NCBI GenBank assembly: GCA_946612455.1
Contig: CAMOER010000038.1
Span: 1 to 23,536, forward strand
Direction: 5' to 3'
From: UBA3305 sp002373555
GTDB lineage: Bacteria > Bacillota > Clostridia > Lachnospirales > Lachnospiraceae
DNA length: 23,536 nucleotides
Positions within the stretch are counted from its first letter, which is position 1; every line of letters begins with the position of its first letter. Below are positions 6,668-15,516 of this stretch, piece after piece. The translations under genes were made by a program, and so were the position numbers. A model generated the notes under the pieces. The model searched no databases. It was not told where the DNA came from and saw nothing but the letters and a program-made list of their open reading frames with translations.

Positions 6668-7991
6668 CAGAAACGGAAGGGTGCCGAAACGGATCGCCCA
6701 GACTGTGCTGAATTCATTAAAAGGCGGCGTGGTCCCGCGGATCGGGCTGCCGTATATTGCCGTGGGCAGAAAGAGCGAGATCGAAGCGCTGCTGCATGAC
6801 GTGGAGATCATTGCCGAGGGCGGCGCCTCCTTCCGCTTCATCGTCGGAAAATACGGCTCGGGAAAAAGCTTCCTGCTGCAGACGATCCGGAATTATGTGA
6901 TGGACAGAGGTTTTATCGTAGCCGATGCGGATCTTTCTCCCGAAAGAAGGCTGCAGGGCACGAGAGGCCAGGGACTGGCGACCTACCGGGAGCTGATCGG
7001 CAATCTGTCCACAAAGACAAAGCCGGAGGGCGGCGCGCTGACGCTGGTGCTGGACCGCTGGATCAACAATGTGCAGAGCGAGGCAGCGCAGGAGACCGGT
7101 CTGCTGCCAAGCGATCCGGCCCTGACAGCGGCGGTCGATCAGAAGATCTATGCCGTGACTTCGTCCGTCAGCGAACTGGTGCATGGATTTGAATTTGCAA
7201 GACTCCTGTCGGCCTATTATCACGCTTATGTGGAAGGCGATGATGATACCAAGGCGAAGGTGGTCCGGTGGTTCCGTGCGGAATATACGACGAAGCGCGA
7301 GGCGAAGGAAGAACTGGGCGTGAACATCATCATCACGGATGATGACTGGTATGATTATCTGAAGATCTTTGCAGTGTTCTTCCGTCTTTCCGGCTACGCC
7401 GGGATGATGATCATGATCGACGAGCTGGTCAACATTTTCAAGATCCCGAATACGATTACCAGGCAGTACAATTATGAGAAGCTGCTGACGATGTACAATG
7501 ATACGCTGCAGGGGAAGGCGCAGTATCTGGGGATCATTATGGGCTGTACGCCGCAGGCGCTGGAAGATAAGCGGAGAGGGATCTACAGCTATGAAGCGCT
7601 GCGTTCGCGTCTCGCGGAAGGGAAATTCTCCCGGCCCGGCGCACGGGATCTACTGGCGCCGGTCATCCGGCTGGAACCGCTGACCGCCGAGGAGATGCTG
7701 GTGCTGTGTGAAAAGCTGGCGGATATGCACGCTGGACTGTACGGCTATGAGAGAAGGGTGGATACCGACGATCTGGTCCTTTTCATCAAAATCGAGTACA
7801 GCAGGATCGGCGCGGATCAGAATATCACGCCCCGGGAAGTCATCCGGGATTTCATCGAGCTCCTGGATCTGATGTATCAGGATCCGCAGATGACGGCCGC
7901 CGGTCTGCTGAATTCCGATGAATTCTCCTACGCAAAATCCGAGGCGGTATCCGATCAGAAGGAAGAAACGTTTGCCGAGTTTACCATTTGA
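6660..7991 (+). CDS. BrxD-like P-loop ATPase (BREX-type ATP-binding protein family)
   Basis: A 443-residue ATPase resembling BrxD, the ATP-binding protein of type 2 BREX (family formerly DUF2791). The N-terminus has RIAQTVLNSLKGGVVPRIGLPYIAVGR, which matches the family's opening style. Walker A is GKYGSGKS (63-70), and Walker B is MMIMIDE with D254 and E255. IIMGCTP (about 297-303) fits a sensor strand, and EALRSRL follows. The C-terminal quarter is helical, ending in an acidic tail. ATG 6660 overlaps the TerB gene by 8 bases and has GAGGAG at 6647-6652. The helicase gene starts 9 bases after its stop. The pairing of a BrxD-like ATPase with an Lhr-like helicase matches brxD-brxHI. The methylase PglX and phosphatase-like PglZ of true BREX are absent from the window, so this is not called a BREX locus. 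Confidence 0.85.
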   Translation: MADRNGRVPKRIAQTVLNSLKGGVVPRIGLPYIAVGRKSEIEALLHDVEIIAEGGASFRFIVGKYGSGKSFLLQTIRNYVMDRGFIVADADLSPERRLQGTRGQGLATYRELIGNLSTKTKPEGGALTLVLDRWINNVQSEAAQETGLLPSDPALTAAVDQKIYAVTSSVSELVHGFEFARLLSAYYHAYVEGDDDTKAKVVRWFRAEYTTKREAKEELGVNIIITDDDWYDYLKIFAVFFRLSGYAGMMIMIDELVNIFKIPNTITRQYNYEKLLTMYNDTLQGKAQYLGIIMGCTPQALEDKRRGIYSYEALRSRLAEGKFSRPGARDLLAPVIRLEPLTAEEMLVLCEKLADMHAGLYGYERRVDTDDLVLFIKIEYSRIGADQNITPREVIRDFIELLDLMYQDPQMTAAGLLNSDEFSYAKSEAVSDQKEETFAEFTI

Positions 7992-8000
7992 CCAGGTGAG

Positions 8001-10247
8001 ATGATGAATGTTTTTGAGCGTTATGCGCCATTTATCCAGGATTATATTTACCGTTCCGGTTGGGAGAACCTGCGCGGCGTGCAGAATGCTGCCGGCGAAG
8101 CCATCTTCGGCACGGATCAGAATGTGCTGCTGACTGCCTCTACCGCATCCGGGAAAACGGAGGCAGCATTCTTTCCCATGCTCACGCTGATCGACGAGGA
8201 TCCGCCGGCTTCCGTCGGGATCCTCTATATCGCGCCCCTGAAGGCCCTCATCAATGACCAGTTCGGACGGATCACGGAGCTGTGTGAAGAGCGGGATATT
8301 GCTGTGTATAAATGGCACGGGGATGTGTCGCAGTCCAGAAAGAGAAAGCTTTTAAAGAAGCCGTCCGGCATCCTGCAGATCACGCCGGAATCCCTGGAAT
8401 CTCTTCTGATCAACAAGCACATGGAGATCCCGAACCTTTTCTGCGATCTCCGGTTCGTTGTGATCGATGAGATCCATTCGCTGATGCGGGCGGACCGCGG
8501 CTGGCAGACATTCTGCCTGATCGAGCGGCTGTGCCGGACGGCGGGCTGCAATCCAAGGCGGATCGGCCTGTCCGCCACGATCGGCGATCCGGAGGAAGCC
8601 GGAAGATATCTGGCGGCCGGCAGCGGCAGAGGGACCATCATTCCGAAGTTCGAAGGCGGCCGGGAGATCTGGCGTCTTTCGATGGAGCATTTCTATAACC
8701 AGGGACCGCAGGCGGATGAAGGAAAGAACGTCACGGCGGAAACACCTGTCGCAGAACCGGCCACGGATACCGCGCCGGTCGCGGCCGACCCCGGTATGGG
8801 CTATATCTTTGAGCACACCAAAGGAAAGAAATGTCTCATTTTTACCAACTCCAGAGAAGAGTGCGAGGCGGTCTGCCAGAATCTGCGGCAGTACTGTGAG
8901 GCGAATCATGAGCCTGAAAGATTCCTGATCCATCACGGCAATCTGTCTGCCTCCTACCGGGAGAGCGCGGAAGAGGAGATGAAGGACGATGATTCCATGC
9001 TTTCCGTCTGTGCGACCGCGACGCTGGAGCTCGGGATCGATATCGGGAGACTGGAGCGGGCCTTTCATATTGATGCGCCGTTTACGGTATCCGGCTTCCT
9101 GCAGCGGATGGGCCGGACGGGCAGGCGCGGAGAACCCTCCGAGATGTGGTTCGTGATGCGGGAGGACCATCCGGAGCCCCGGGCGATGCTGCCGGAGATG
9201 ATCCCCTGGTATATGATCCAGGGCATCGCGCTCATCCAGCTGTATATCGAAGAACGGTTCGTCGAACCGCCGCGGACCGAACGGATGCCCTTCAGCCTGC
9301 TGTATCACCAGACCATGAGCACGCTGGCTTCCTGCGGCGAGATGACGCCGGCGGAGCTGGCGTCCAGAGTGCTGACGCTGTCGGCGTTCCATCGAATCAC
9401 CCAGGATGATTACAGAGTGCTGCTGCGGCATCTGATCAAGACCGATCACATCAACCGGACGGAAAACGGCGGTCTGATCGTCGGTCTCACCGGAGAACGG
9501 ATCGTGAACAATTACAAATTCCTGGCCGTGTTTCAGGAGAATCCGGAGTACTCTGTCCGCGCCGGATCCGAAGAACTGGGTACGATCGTGAAGCCGCCGC
9601 CCGTGGGCGACAAGATCGCGATCGCCGGCAGAGTATGGATCGTGGATGATGTGGATCATAAGCGGCGGGAAGTGCTCTGCACGCTGGTCAAAGGGAATAT
9701 CCCGGCTTATTTCGGCGATGTGCCCGGCGATATCCATACGCATATCCTGGAGAAGATGTACGGGATCCTCTCAGATGCAAAGCAGTATCCGTATCTGATG
9801 AAGCATGCGGTCTGCCGGCTTTCGGATGCCAGGAACAGCTTTGCGCACTCCGGGATGGCCGGTCATCCGCTTGTTTCGCTCGGCGGCAATATGTGGGCGC
9901 TGTTCCCCTGGCTCGGGACCTACGCCTTCCTGGCGCTGGAACGGTTCCTGAAGCTGCGGTGCGCGGAACGGCTTGGGCTTCGGGGCTTAAATCCGTCCCG
10001 GCCGTATTACATGCAGTTTACCATGAAAGTTGATGAGGAGACGTTCTTCCAGGTGGTGACGGAAGAGGCGGAGAAGGAATTCGATCCGCTGGAGCTTCTG
10101 TATCCGAAGGAGAATCCTGTCTTTGAAAAATATGATGAATATGTGCCGGAAGAGCTTGTGCGCAAAGGCTTCGCCATGGGCGTATTGGATGTGGCAGGGA
10201 TGAAGGAACGCGTGCTCGGATGGAAAGAAAAGACCGGGGAAGGATGA
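8001..10247 (+). CDS. Lhr-like superfamily 2 DExH helicase (BrxHI-like)
   Basis: A nucleic-acid helicase or translocase of the Lhr group, 748 residues. Motif I is TASTASGKTEAAF (K52), Ia is YIAPLKALINDQ, II is VIDEIHSL (D156-H159), III is GLSATIG, V is ATATLELGIDIG, and VI is QRMGRTGRRG starting at Q368. After the two RecA domains (about 25-215 and 265-410) comes an Lhr-type winged-helix and beta-barrel half that reaches the C-terminus. A non-conserved Pro/Ala/Thr-rich insert (about 242-264) separates the RecA domains. Two starts are possible, ATG 8001 and ATG 8004; the AGGTG at 7994-7998 fits the second better. It is the last gene of the operon, with a terminator at its stop codon. Direct coupling with the BrxD-like ATPase gene suggests the two act together on DNA. 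Confidence 0.9.
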   Translation: MMNVFERYAPFIQDYIYRSGWENLRGVQNAAGEAIFGTDQNVLLTASTASGKTEAAFFPMLTLIDEDPPASVGILYIAPLKALINDQFGRITELCEERDIAVYKWHGDVSQSRKRKLLKKPSGILQITPESLESLLINKHMEIPNLFCDLRFVVIDEIHSLMRADRGWQTFCLIERLCRTAGCNPRRIGLSATIGDPEEAGRYLAAGSGRGTIIPKFEGGREIWRLSMEHFYNQGPQADEGKNVTAETPVAEPATDTAPVAADPGMGYIFEHTKGKKCLIFTNSREECEAVCQNLRQYCEANHEPERFLIHHGNLSASYRESAEEEMKDDDSMLSVCATATLELGIDIGRLERAFHIDAPFTVSGFLQRMGRTGRRGEPSEMWFVMREDHPEPRAMLPEMIPWYMIQGIALIQLYIEERFVEPPRTERMPFSLLYHQTMSTLASCGEMTPAELASRVLTLSAFHRITQDDYRVLLRHLIKTDHINRTENGGLIVGLTGERIVNNYKFLAVFQENPEYSVRAGSEELGTIVKPPPVGDKIAIAGRVWIVDDVDHKRREVLCTLVKGNIPAYFGDVPGDIHTHILEKMYGILSDAKQYPYLMKHAVCRLSDARNSFAHSGMAGHPLVSLGGNMWALFPWLGTYAFLALERFLKLRCAERLGLRGLNPSRPYYMQFTMKVDEETFFQVVTEEAEKEFDPLELLYPKENPVFEKYDEYVPEELVRKGFAMGVLDVAGMKERVLGWKEKTGEG

Positions 10248-10264
10248 TCCTTTCCCGATCTTTT
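10230..10264 (+). terminator. Bidirectional terminator overlapping the helicase stop codon
   Basis: Arms of 16 bases (10230-10245 and 10247-10262) with one mismatch and one G-U wobble form a long hairpin with a small AT loop at its tip. It ends in TTTT on the + strand and in TTTTCTTTCC on the minus strand. The helicase stop codon (10245-10247) is in the loop. The minus-strand CYTH gene converges from the right, so both transcripts can end here. Confidence 0.75.
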
Positions 10265-10271
10265 GTCTGCT

Positions 10272-10766
10272 TTATTCATCTTCCGTATCCCGTGATCTTC
10301 CGCGTCGGAAGGAATTCCCGGGATAGTCGGTATTGCTCATGGTGGAATTGTGGTAGCGCGTATCCTGCGTCACGTCCTCGCCGAACCATGCCGGCGGAAC
10401 GAATTCCTCGGCCTCTTTGACGGACAGGAACTCGACTTCTGCCATGATCATGTCGTCAAACGGCTCTTCAAAAACATCCAGCTCAATGGTGAAGGGCGGA
10501 TAGGGGATGAAATATCTTTTCTTACGGATGATATTGCCTTCCGTCTTCGCCATCAGATCATGGTAGCTTTCTTCGGTCAGGGGCATTTCATGCTCTTCCC
10601 TTGCCATCTTTCCGTTTCCCTTGACGGTCAGCAGATAATGATCGCCGGCCCTGCGGATGCGGATGACGGGATCCCGCAGGATATAGGCCTGCTCGATGAT
10701 CTTGGATGGGTAATCGTCTATATCATCAGGAAGTTTCTCAATGACAAACTTTCTTTCGATTTCCAT
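10272..10766 (-). CDS. CYTH-domain protein (triphosphate tunnel metalloenzyme family)
   Basis: Members of this fold bind triphosphate-bearing substrates; known activities include inorganic triphosphatase, thiamine triphosphatase and class-IV adenylate cyclase. The product is 164 residues. It has the N-terminal signature EIERKF (E2, E4, K6), then IRIRR, LTVKGNGKMAREEHE, RYFIPY, IELDVFE and EVEF, giving the alternating charged strands of the tunnel. The C-terminal 25 residues (NSTMSNTDYPGNSFRRGRSRDTEDE) are a polar tail. ATG (10764-10766) has GGAGG 7 bases upstream on the minus strand. It stands alone on its strand with its own promoter, facing sbcD. The substrate cannot be told from sequence; a simple triphosphatase is likeliest. 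Confidence 0.88.
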   Translation of the reverse strand: MEIERKFVIEKLPDDIDDYPSKIIEQAYILRDPVIRIRRAGDHYLLTVKGNGKMAREEHEMPLTEESYHDLMAKTEGNIIRKKRYFIPYPPFTIELDVFEEPFDDMIMAEVEFLSVKEAEEFVPPAWFGEDVTQDTRYHNSTMSNTDYPGNSFRRGRSRDTEDE

Positions 10767-10800
10767 AAATGTTCCTCCGAAGGGGTTTTATTATGTCATG

Positions 10801-10829
10801 AGTATACTGGAAAAAGACAGATTTGTGAA
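10801..10829 (-). promoter_or_regulatory. Sigma-70-type promoter for the CYTH gene
   Basis: On the minus strand TTCACA (10829-10824) and TATACT (10806-10801) are separated by exactly 17 bases. That leaves a leader of roughly 28 bases before the CYTH start codon, with the GGAGG site inside it. Confidence 0.65.
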
Positions 10830-10848
10830 TATGATTTTATGATAAATT

Positions 10849-10877
10849 TTGACGATAAATGACACCGGTGCTATACT
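10849..10877 (+). promoter_or_regulatory. Sigma-70-type promoter for the sbcDC operon
   Basis: TTGACG (10849-10854) and TATACT (10872-10877) are separated by 17 bases. Transcription would start near 10884, about 40 bases before the sbcD start. The 158-base gap between the CYTH gene and sbcD holds this promoter and the divergent CYTH promoter; I see no third element in it. Confidence 0.75.
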
Positions 10878-10925
10878 TTATGACGTAAAAGCTTTGTTGT
10901 GTAAATCTGGATCGGAGACTTGACC

Positions 10926-12080
10926 ATGAGACTGTTCCATATTTCGGATCTTCATCTCGGAAAGAAACTGTATCAATACAGCCTGCAGGAAGAACAGCAG
11001 GATATGCTGCGGCAGATCGTGCAGTATACGGCGGAAATGCAGCCGGACGCCGTGTTGATCGCAGGCGATATTTACGACCGCTCCATGCCTTCCGCGGAAG
11101 CGCAGGAGCTGTTTGACGCCTTCCTGACAGATCTGTCAGACCTGCGGCCGCAGCCGGAGATCCTGATCATTGCCGGGAATCATGACAGTGCCGTGAGGCT
11201 CAGCTACGCCTCCGGTTTTCTGCGCCGGCATCACATCGTCATTTCCGCGCTTGCGCCGGCGGCAGAGGACGAAAAGCTTACAGTCATCACGCTGCAGGAT
11301 GCTTACGGCGAGGTCGATTTTACAATGCTGCCTTTCATCCGCCCAGGTATGCTGCGGTGGCTTCCGGACGGCGAACCGGCGGATTATCACGAAGCGGTCA
11401 AGGCGCTGCTCGAAAGACAGAAGCCGGATCCGGCAAAGCGGAACGTGATCCTCGCGCATCAGTTCTTCAAATCCGGAAATGCAGATCCGGAGCTCAGTGA
11501 TTCCGAGACGAGATGGCTGTCCGCAGGCGGCCTGGACGTGATCGGCGCAGAACTTCTGGATGCCTATGAGTATGCTGCGCTCGGCCATCTGCACGGGCCG
11601 CAGAGCGTCGGAAGAGAAGGCGTCCGCTATTCCGGATCGCCGTATCCCTATTCGCTCAGCGAAGAACACCACCGGAAGGGGGTCGTGCAGATCGATCTTA
11701 CAGAGAAAGGGAACGAACCGGCGATCAGCGTCCTTCCGATCGAGCCGCTGCGGAAGGTCAGGAGTATCCGCGGTACGCTCGCGGAGCTCCTGGAAGCAGC
11801 GGGAGACGAGGTCTGCGGAGATTACGTCGGCATCACGCTGACGGATGACGAACTACTCCGTCCGGCGGATGTGCTGGCAGGACGGTATTCGCATATCCTG
11901 GAGATCCGGGTGGATAATAAGACGAGCCGGGGCCAGATCCCGGCAGATGAAAAGATCGGATCGGAGGAGGATCCGGCGGAAGCATTTGCCAAGTTCTATG
12001 AGGAGATGAATGCGTCGCCGATGACGGACGGCGAGCGGAAGATCATCGAAGAGATCATTCGGGAGGCGCAGGATCTGTGA
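10926..12080 (+). CDS. sbcD: Exonuclease subunit SbcD (Mre11-like nuclease)
   Basis: Metal-dependent nuclease subunit of the SbcCD complex, which opens DNA hairpins and trims blocked double-strand ends. The product is 384 residues from ATG 10926. The calcineurin-type phosphoesterase motifs are complete: ISDLHLG (D8, H10), GDIYDR (D48), GNHD (N85, H86), ILAHQFF and LGHLHGPQ. The capping domain and an SbcC-binding C-terminal helix follow. A TTG at 10920 is also in frame, but CGGAG at 10913-10917 is 8 bases from the ATG and only 2 from the TTG, so ATG is preferred. It overlaps sbcC by 4 bases (GTGA), the usual arrangement, and is driven by the promoter at 10849-10877. Confidence 0.96.
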   Translation: MRLFHISDLHLGKKLYQYSLQEEQQDMLRQIVQYTAEMQPDAVLIAGDIYDRSMPSAEAQELFDAFLTDLSDLRPQPEILIIAGNHDSAVRLSYASGFLRRHHIVISALAPAAEDEKLTVITLQDAYGEVDFTMLPFIRPGMLRWLPDGEPADYHEAVKALLERQKPDPAKRNVILAHQFFKSGNADPELSDSETRWLSAGGLDVIGAELLDAYEYAALGHLHGPQSVGREGVRYSGSPYPYSLSEEHHRKGVVQIDLTEKGNEPAISVLPIEPLRKVRSIRGTLAELLEAAGDEVCGDYVGITLTDDELLRPADVLAGRYSHILEIRVDNKTSRGQIPADEKIGSEEDPAEAFAKFYEEMNASPMTDGERKIIEEIIREAQDL

Positions 12081-14818
12081 GACCGTTATATCTGAAAATG
12101 CAGGCCTTCGGGTCATTTATGGGTGAGGAAATCGATTTTGAAACCATCGGCAGCGGTCTGTTCCTGATCACCGGAGATACCGGCGCAGGAAAGACCACGA
12201 TCTTTGATGCGATTACTTTTGCGCTGTACGGAGAGACCAGCGGCGGGGTGAAGAGCGGCAGCATGATGCGCAGCAATTACGCGCCGGACGGCATGTTTAC
12301 CGAAGTCAGACTGACATTTGCGATCCGGGGGCAGAAATATACCATCATCCGACGTCCGCTGCAGCCGAACTGGAAGAAGGATAAAAAGACAGGCAGCTTC
12401 GAGCGGCTGAAGACCGATCTGCAGCCGAAAGCGCAGCTGATCCTGCCGGATGATACCGAATATCCCGGAAAGCTTCGGGATATCAATCTGAAGATCGAAG
12501 AACTGACCGGTCTTACACATGCGCAGTTCACACAGGTCGCGATGCTGGCGCAGGGCGACTTCATGAAACTGCTGCTGGCATCCTCCGCCGAACGGCAGGC
12601 GATCTTTGCCAAACTGTATGATACCGGCATTTACCGGTATATGGAGGACGCGCTGGGAGAAAGATTCCGGACCGCTTCGGATGCGCTTGCGGAAAACCAG
12701 GCGGGGATACTGCGGGCGCTTTCCGGCATCGGGCAGACGGCGGCTGCAGCGGATGCGCGGCCGGCAGGCGAAGATGCGGAGGGAGAAAGCCCGGCGCGGC
12801 TTCCGGATACTGACGCGGAGATCATTGCCTTCGCGGACAGCGATCCGGAAGGGCTGACCGACATCATCTCCGGGATCATTGCCGGAGCGGAGAGTGAATA
12901 CAGGGCGCTGACCGGGCAGCTGAAAACTACAGAGGAAGAGCTGGAAAATGCGCGTACGGTCCTCGCGGAAGAGGATCGTCTTCGGAAACTGCGGGAACGG
13001 CTGTCCGCCGTCATCGCAGAGGAAGCGAAGCTGACCGGGAATCTGCCGTCCTTAAATGCAAAGGAGGTGCAGATCGCCGAGGCGATCCGCGCCAATGCCG
13101 TCGTTCCGTTCTTTACGGAATGGAGGGCCGTTTCCGACCAGGCCGGGCAGTGCCGCGGCAGGATGGAGAGCATGGAAGCCGAACTGGCGGAAAAAGCTGC
13201 CGGAGAATCTGCGGAGAGCGATGCCTATCGTATATTTTCGGAAGAGGCCGAAAAGAAATCCGCTGCCCTGAAGATCCGGATCCGGGACCTTACGGACAGT
13301 CTGCCGCTTTATGACCAGCTGATCCGGCTCCGGAGGGAGGAGCAGGAAGCCGCCGTCCGGAAGGAAAAGACGGCCGCGGATCTGGACATCCTGACTGCCG
13401 ATATCGCGAAGGAAGATGCTGCTGCAGAAGACCGTTTAAGCAGGCTGCATGAGAAATTCGTCCGTGCACAGGCGGCGCTTCTCCGGAGCGGACTGCGGGA
13501 CGGGGAACCGTGTCCGGTATGCGGAAGCGTACATCATCCCATGGCGGATGTTCCGCAGGCCGAAGAGGAGCCGGTCGATGCCGCCGCGCTTGTCAGAGCC
13601 AGAAATGAGGCGGCTGCGGTTCAGAAACGGCTGCTCGCCCGGAAGGACGCGCTGACCGCGAATCTCCATAGGACCTCCGGCAGCATCATTGAAAATATGA
13701 CGACGCAGCGATCGATCCTGGAGAAGCTTCCTTACAGAACAAAAGACGAAACGCAAGGATATCTGGCGGAAGCGAAGACGGCCCTCACGACGCTCGGGGC
13801 GGAACAGAAAAAGAAAGATGCGGCGCATAAAGCCTTTACGGAACGACTGACGGCATTAAGAGCCGGCATCCGGCAGGAGCGGGAAAATCTGGCTTCGCTG
13901 ACGGAGCAGAAGACCGCAGCGGAAGCTGCGCTGAAAAAAGCGGGCCGGGAGAACGGCTTCTCCGGAAGCGGAGAATTCCGGGAAAAAGTGCTTTCCCCCG
14001 CGGTACTTTCCGCGCTTCGAAAGGAAGTGCAGGAGGAGAAGCAGCGGCTGGAGCTGCTGAAAGCCGAGAAGAAGAATCTTCTGTCGGAAACGGAAGGAAA
14101 GACGGCGGCAGATACCGCCGCGCTGACCGGAAAAGTGAGGGGACTGACGGAACAGAAGAAACTGCTGTCCGACAGAAGACTGCAGGTCTATTCCGGGATG
14201 GAAAACAGCAGACGGGCCGGTCTGGCGGCGGAATCGCTGATCCGGGAACGGACCGGACTGAGAGACCGTTTCCTGATGATCCGGCGGCTTTATAATACCG
14301 CCGGCGGAAAAATCGAACGGCGGCATATCCGGCTAGAGACTTATATGCAGAGACAGTTCTTCAGAAGGATCATCGACAAGGCAAACCGCAGGCTCGTGGA
14401 TATGAACGGCGGAACATTCCTGCTGACCTGCAGGGATATCGCAAGTCTCGGGACCCAGGGCCAGGTTGGTCTGGACCTGGATGTCTACAGCATCGTGAAT
14501 TCGCAGACAAGAAATGTGAGCACGCTCTCCGGCGGCGAATCCTTCATGGCTTCGCTGTCCATGGCGCTCGGCATGGCGGATGTGATCACGGAGAGTGCCG
14601 GCGCGGTGCGGACCGATGCCATGTTCGTCGACGAAGGTTTCGGAAGCCTGAGTGCCGGCGTCCGGGAAAAGGCCGTGGAGATCCTCTCGGAGCTGGCGGG
14701 ATCGGACAGGCTGGTCGGCGTGATCTCCCATGTGGAGGATCTGAAGGATGCAATGCCCGTGCAGCTGTCCGTCACCAAGGACAGGAACGGAAGCCATACA
14801 AAACTGGTGAGAATCTGA
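12077..14818 (+). CDS. sbcC: Exonuclease subunit SbcC (Rad50-like ATPase)
   Basis: SMC-like ATPase partner of SbcD. The product is 913 residues, somewhat shorter than E. coli SbcC (1048). Walker A is GDTGAGKTT (33-41), and the Q-loop region VAMLAQGDFMKLLLA follows. Long coiled coils flank the zinc hook CPVCGSVHHP, with C479 and C482. At the C-terminus are the signature LSGGESFMASLSMALGMAD and Walker B AMFVDEGFGSLS. GTG 12077 overlaps the sbcD stop; GGGAGG at 12061-12066 is the ribosome site. The coiled-coil arms are rich in Ala, Glu and Lys, and their reverse strand shows several long open frames that are only shadows. The gene is intact. Confidence 0.96.
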   Translation: MRPLYLKMQAFGSFMGEEIDFETIGSGLFLITGDTGAGKTTIFDAITFALYGETSGGVKSGSMMRSNYAPDGMFTEVRLTFAIRGQKYTIIRRPLQPNWKKDKKTGSFERLKTDLQPKAQLILPDDTEYPGKLRDINLKIEELTGLTHAQFTQVAMLAQGDFMKLLLASSAERQAIFAKLYDTGIYRYMEDALGERFRTASDALAENQAGILRALSGIGQTAAAADARPAGEDAEGESPARLPDTDAEIIAFADSDPEGLTDIISGIIAGAESEYRALTGQLKTTEEELENARTVLAEEDRLRKLRERLSAVIAEEAKLTGNLPSLNAKEVQIAEAIRANAVVPFFTEWRAVSDQAGQCRGRMESMEAELAEKAAGESAESDAYRIFSEEAEKKSAALKIRIRDLTDSLPLYDQLIRLRREEQEAAVRKEKTAADLDILTADIAKEDAAAEDRLSRLHEKFVRAQAALLRSGLRDGEPCPVCGSVHHPMADVPQAEEEPVDAAALVRARNEAAAVQKRLLARKDALTANLHRTSGSIIENMTTQRSILEKLPYRTKDETQGYLAEAKTALTTLGAEQKKKDAAHKAFTERLTALRAGIRQERENLASLTEQKTAAEAALKKAGRENGFSGSGEFREKVLSPAVLSALRKEVQEEKQRLELLKAEKKNLLSETEGKTAADTAALTGKVRGLTEQKKLLSDRRLQVYSGMENSRRAGLAAESLIRERTGLRDRFLMIRRLYNTAGGKIERRHIRLETYMQRQFFRRIIDKANRRLVDMNGGTFLLTCRDIASLGTQGQVGLDLDVYSIVNSQTRNVSTLSGGESFMASLSMALGMADVITESAGAVRTDAMFVDEGFGSLSAGVREKAVEILSELAGSDRLVGVISHVEDLKDAMPVQLSVTKDRNGSHTKLVRI

Positions 14819-14835
14819 AGAGGAAGGGAAAAAGA

Positions 14836-15465
14836 ATGAATCAAAAAGAAAGGACCGCGGCGATCCTCGAAGCGCTGGATAACGAATACGGCAAAGACGA
14901 CCGCTGCTATCTCATTCATGAGACGCCCTGGCAGCTCCTGATCGCCACGATCTTAAGCGCCCAGTGCACGGATGCCCGCGTCAATATGGTCACGGAGGAT
15001 CTTTTTAAGAAATATCCCACGGTCGAAGCATTTGCGGGAGCGCGGCAGGAAGAACTGGAGCAGGATATCCGTTCGATCGGCTTCTATCATATGAAAGCCA
15101 GGAATATCATTCTGTGCTGCCATGATCTGGTGACCAGATTCGGCGGAGAGGTGCCTTCTTCCATCGAGGATCTCACGAGCCTGGCCGGTGTCGGCCGGAA
15201 GACGGCGAATGTGATCCGCGGAAATATTTTCCACGAGCCGAGCATCGTGGTCGATACCCATGTGAAACGGATCTCCGGCAAGCTCGGCCTGACGAAGGAG
15301 ACCGAACCGGAAAAAGTCGAATATGATCTGATGAAGGTGTTGCCTAAAGACCACTGGATAAGGTATAATATGCAGATCATCACGCTCGGACGGACGATCT
15401 GTACGGCCAGAAAGCCGGACTGCGGGAGATGCTTCCTCGCGGCATACTGCCCGTCCGCAAAGTGA
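14836..15465 (+). CDS. nth: Endonuclease III (DNA glycosylase / AP lyase)
   Basis: Removes oxidised pyrimidines and nicks abasic sites in base excision repair. The product is 209 residues, the normal length. The helix-hairpin-helix is LTSLAGVGRKTANVI with catalytic K122; the catalytic aspartate is D140 in VVDTHVKR. The [4Fe-4S] cluster ligands are C189, C196, C199 and C205 in the standard C-X6-C-X2-C-X5-C spacing. The ATG is preceded by AGGAAGGG, and the gap after sbcC is 17 bases, so it is probably co-transcribed with sbcDC. With exodeoxyribonuclease III upstream, this window encodes both an oxidised-base glycosylase and an AP endonuclease. Confidence 0.96.
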   Translation: MNQKERTAAILEALDNEYGKDDRCYLIHETPWQLLIATILSAQCTDARVNMVTEDLFKKYPTVEAFAGARQEELEQDIRSIGFYHMKARNIILCCHDLVTRFGGEVPSSIEDLTSLAGVGRKTANVIRGNIFHEPSIVVDTHVKRISGKLGLTKETEPEKVEYDLMKVLPKDHWIRYNMQIITLGRTICTARKPDCGRCFLAAYCPSAK

Positions 15466-15516
15466 GATCATGCGTAAAAACATAAATAACATAGAAACCG
15501 GAGGAAAAGTGTAATT

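Noticed and set aside
8352..9743. A 463-codon minus-strand open frame opposite the helicase.
   Set aside because: It is antisense to conserved helicase motifs, with a His/Arg-rich low-information product typical of shadow frames.
4736..10247. Calling the TerB-ATPase-helicase trio a BREX system.
   Set aside because: Only the ATPase-helicase pair resembles type 2 BREX. No PglX methylase, PglZ, PglW or PglY is present in the window.
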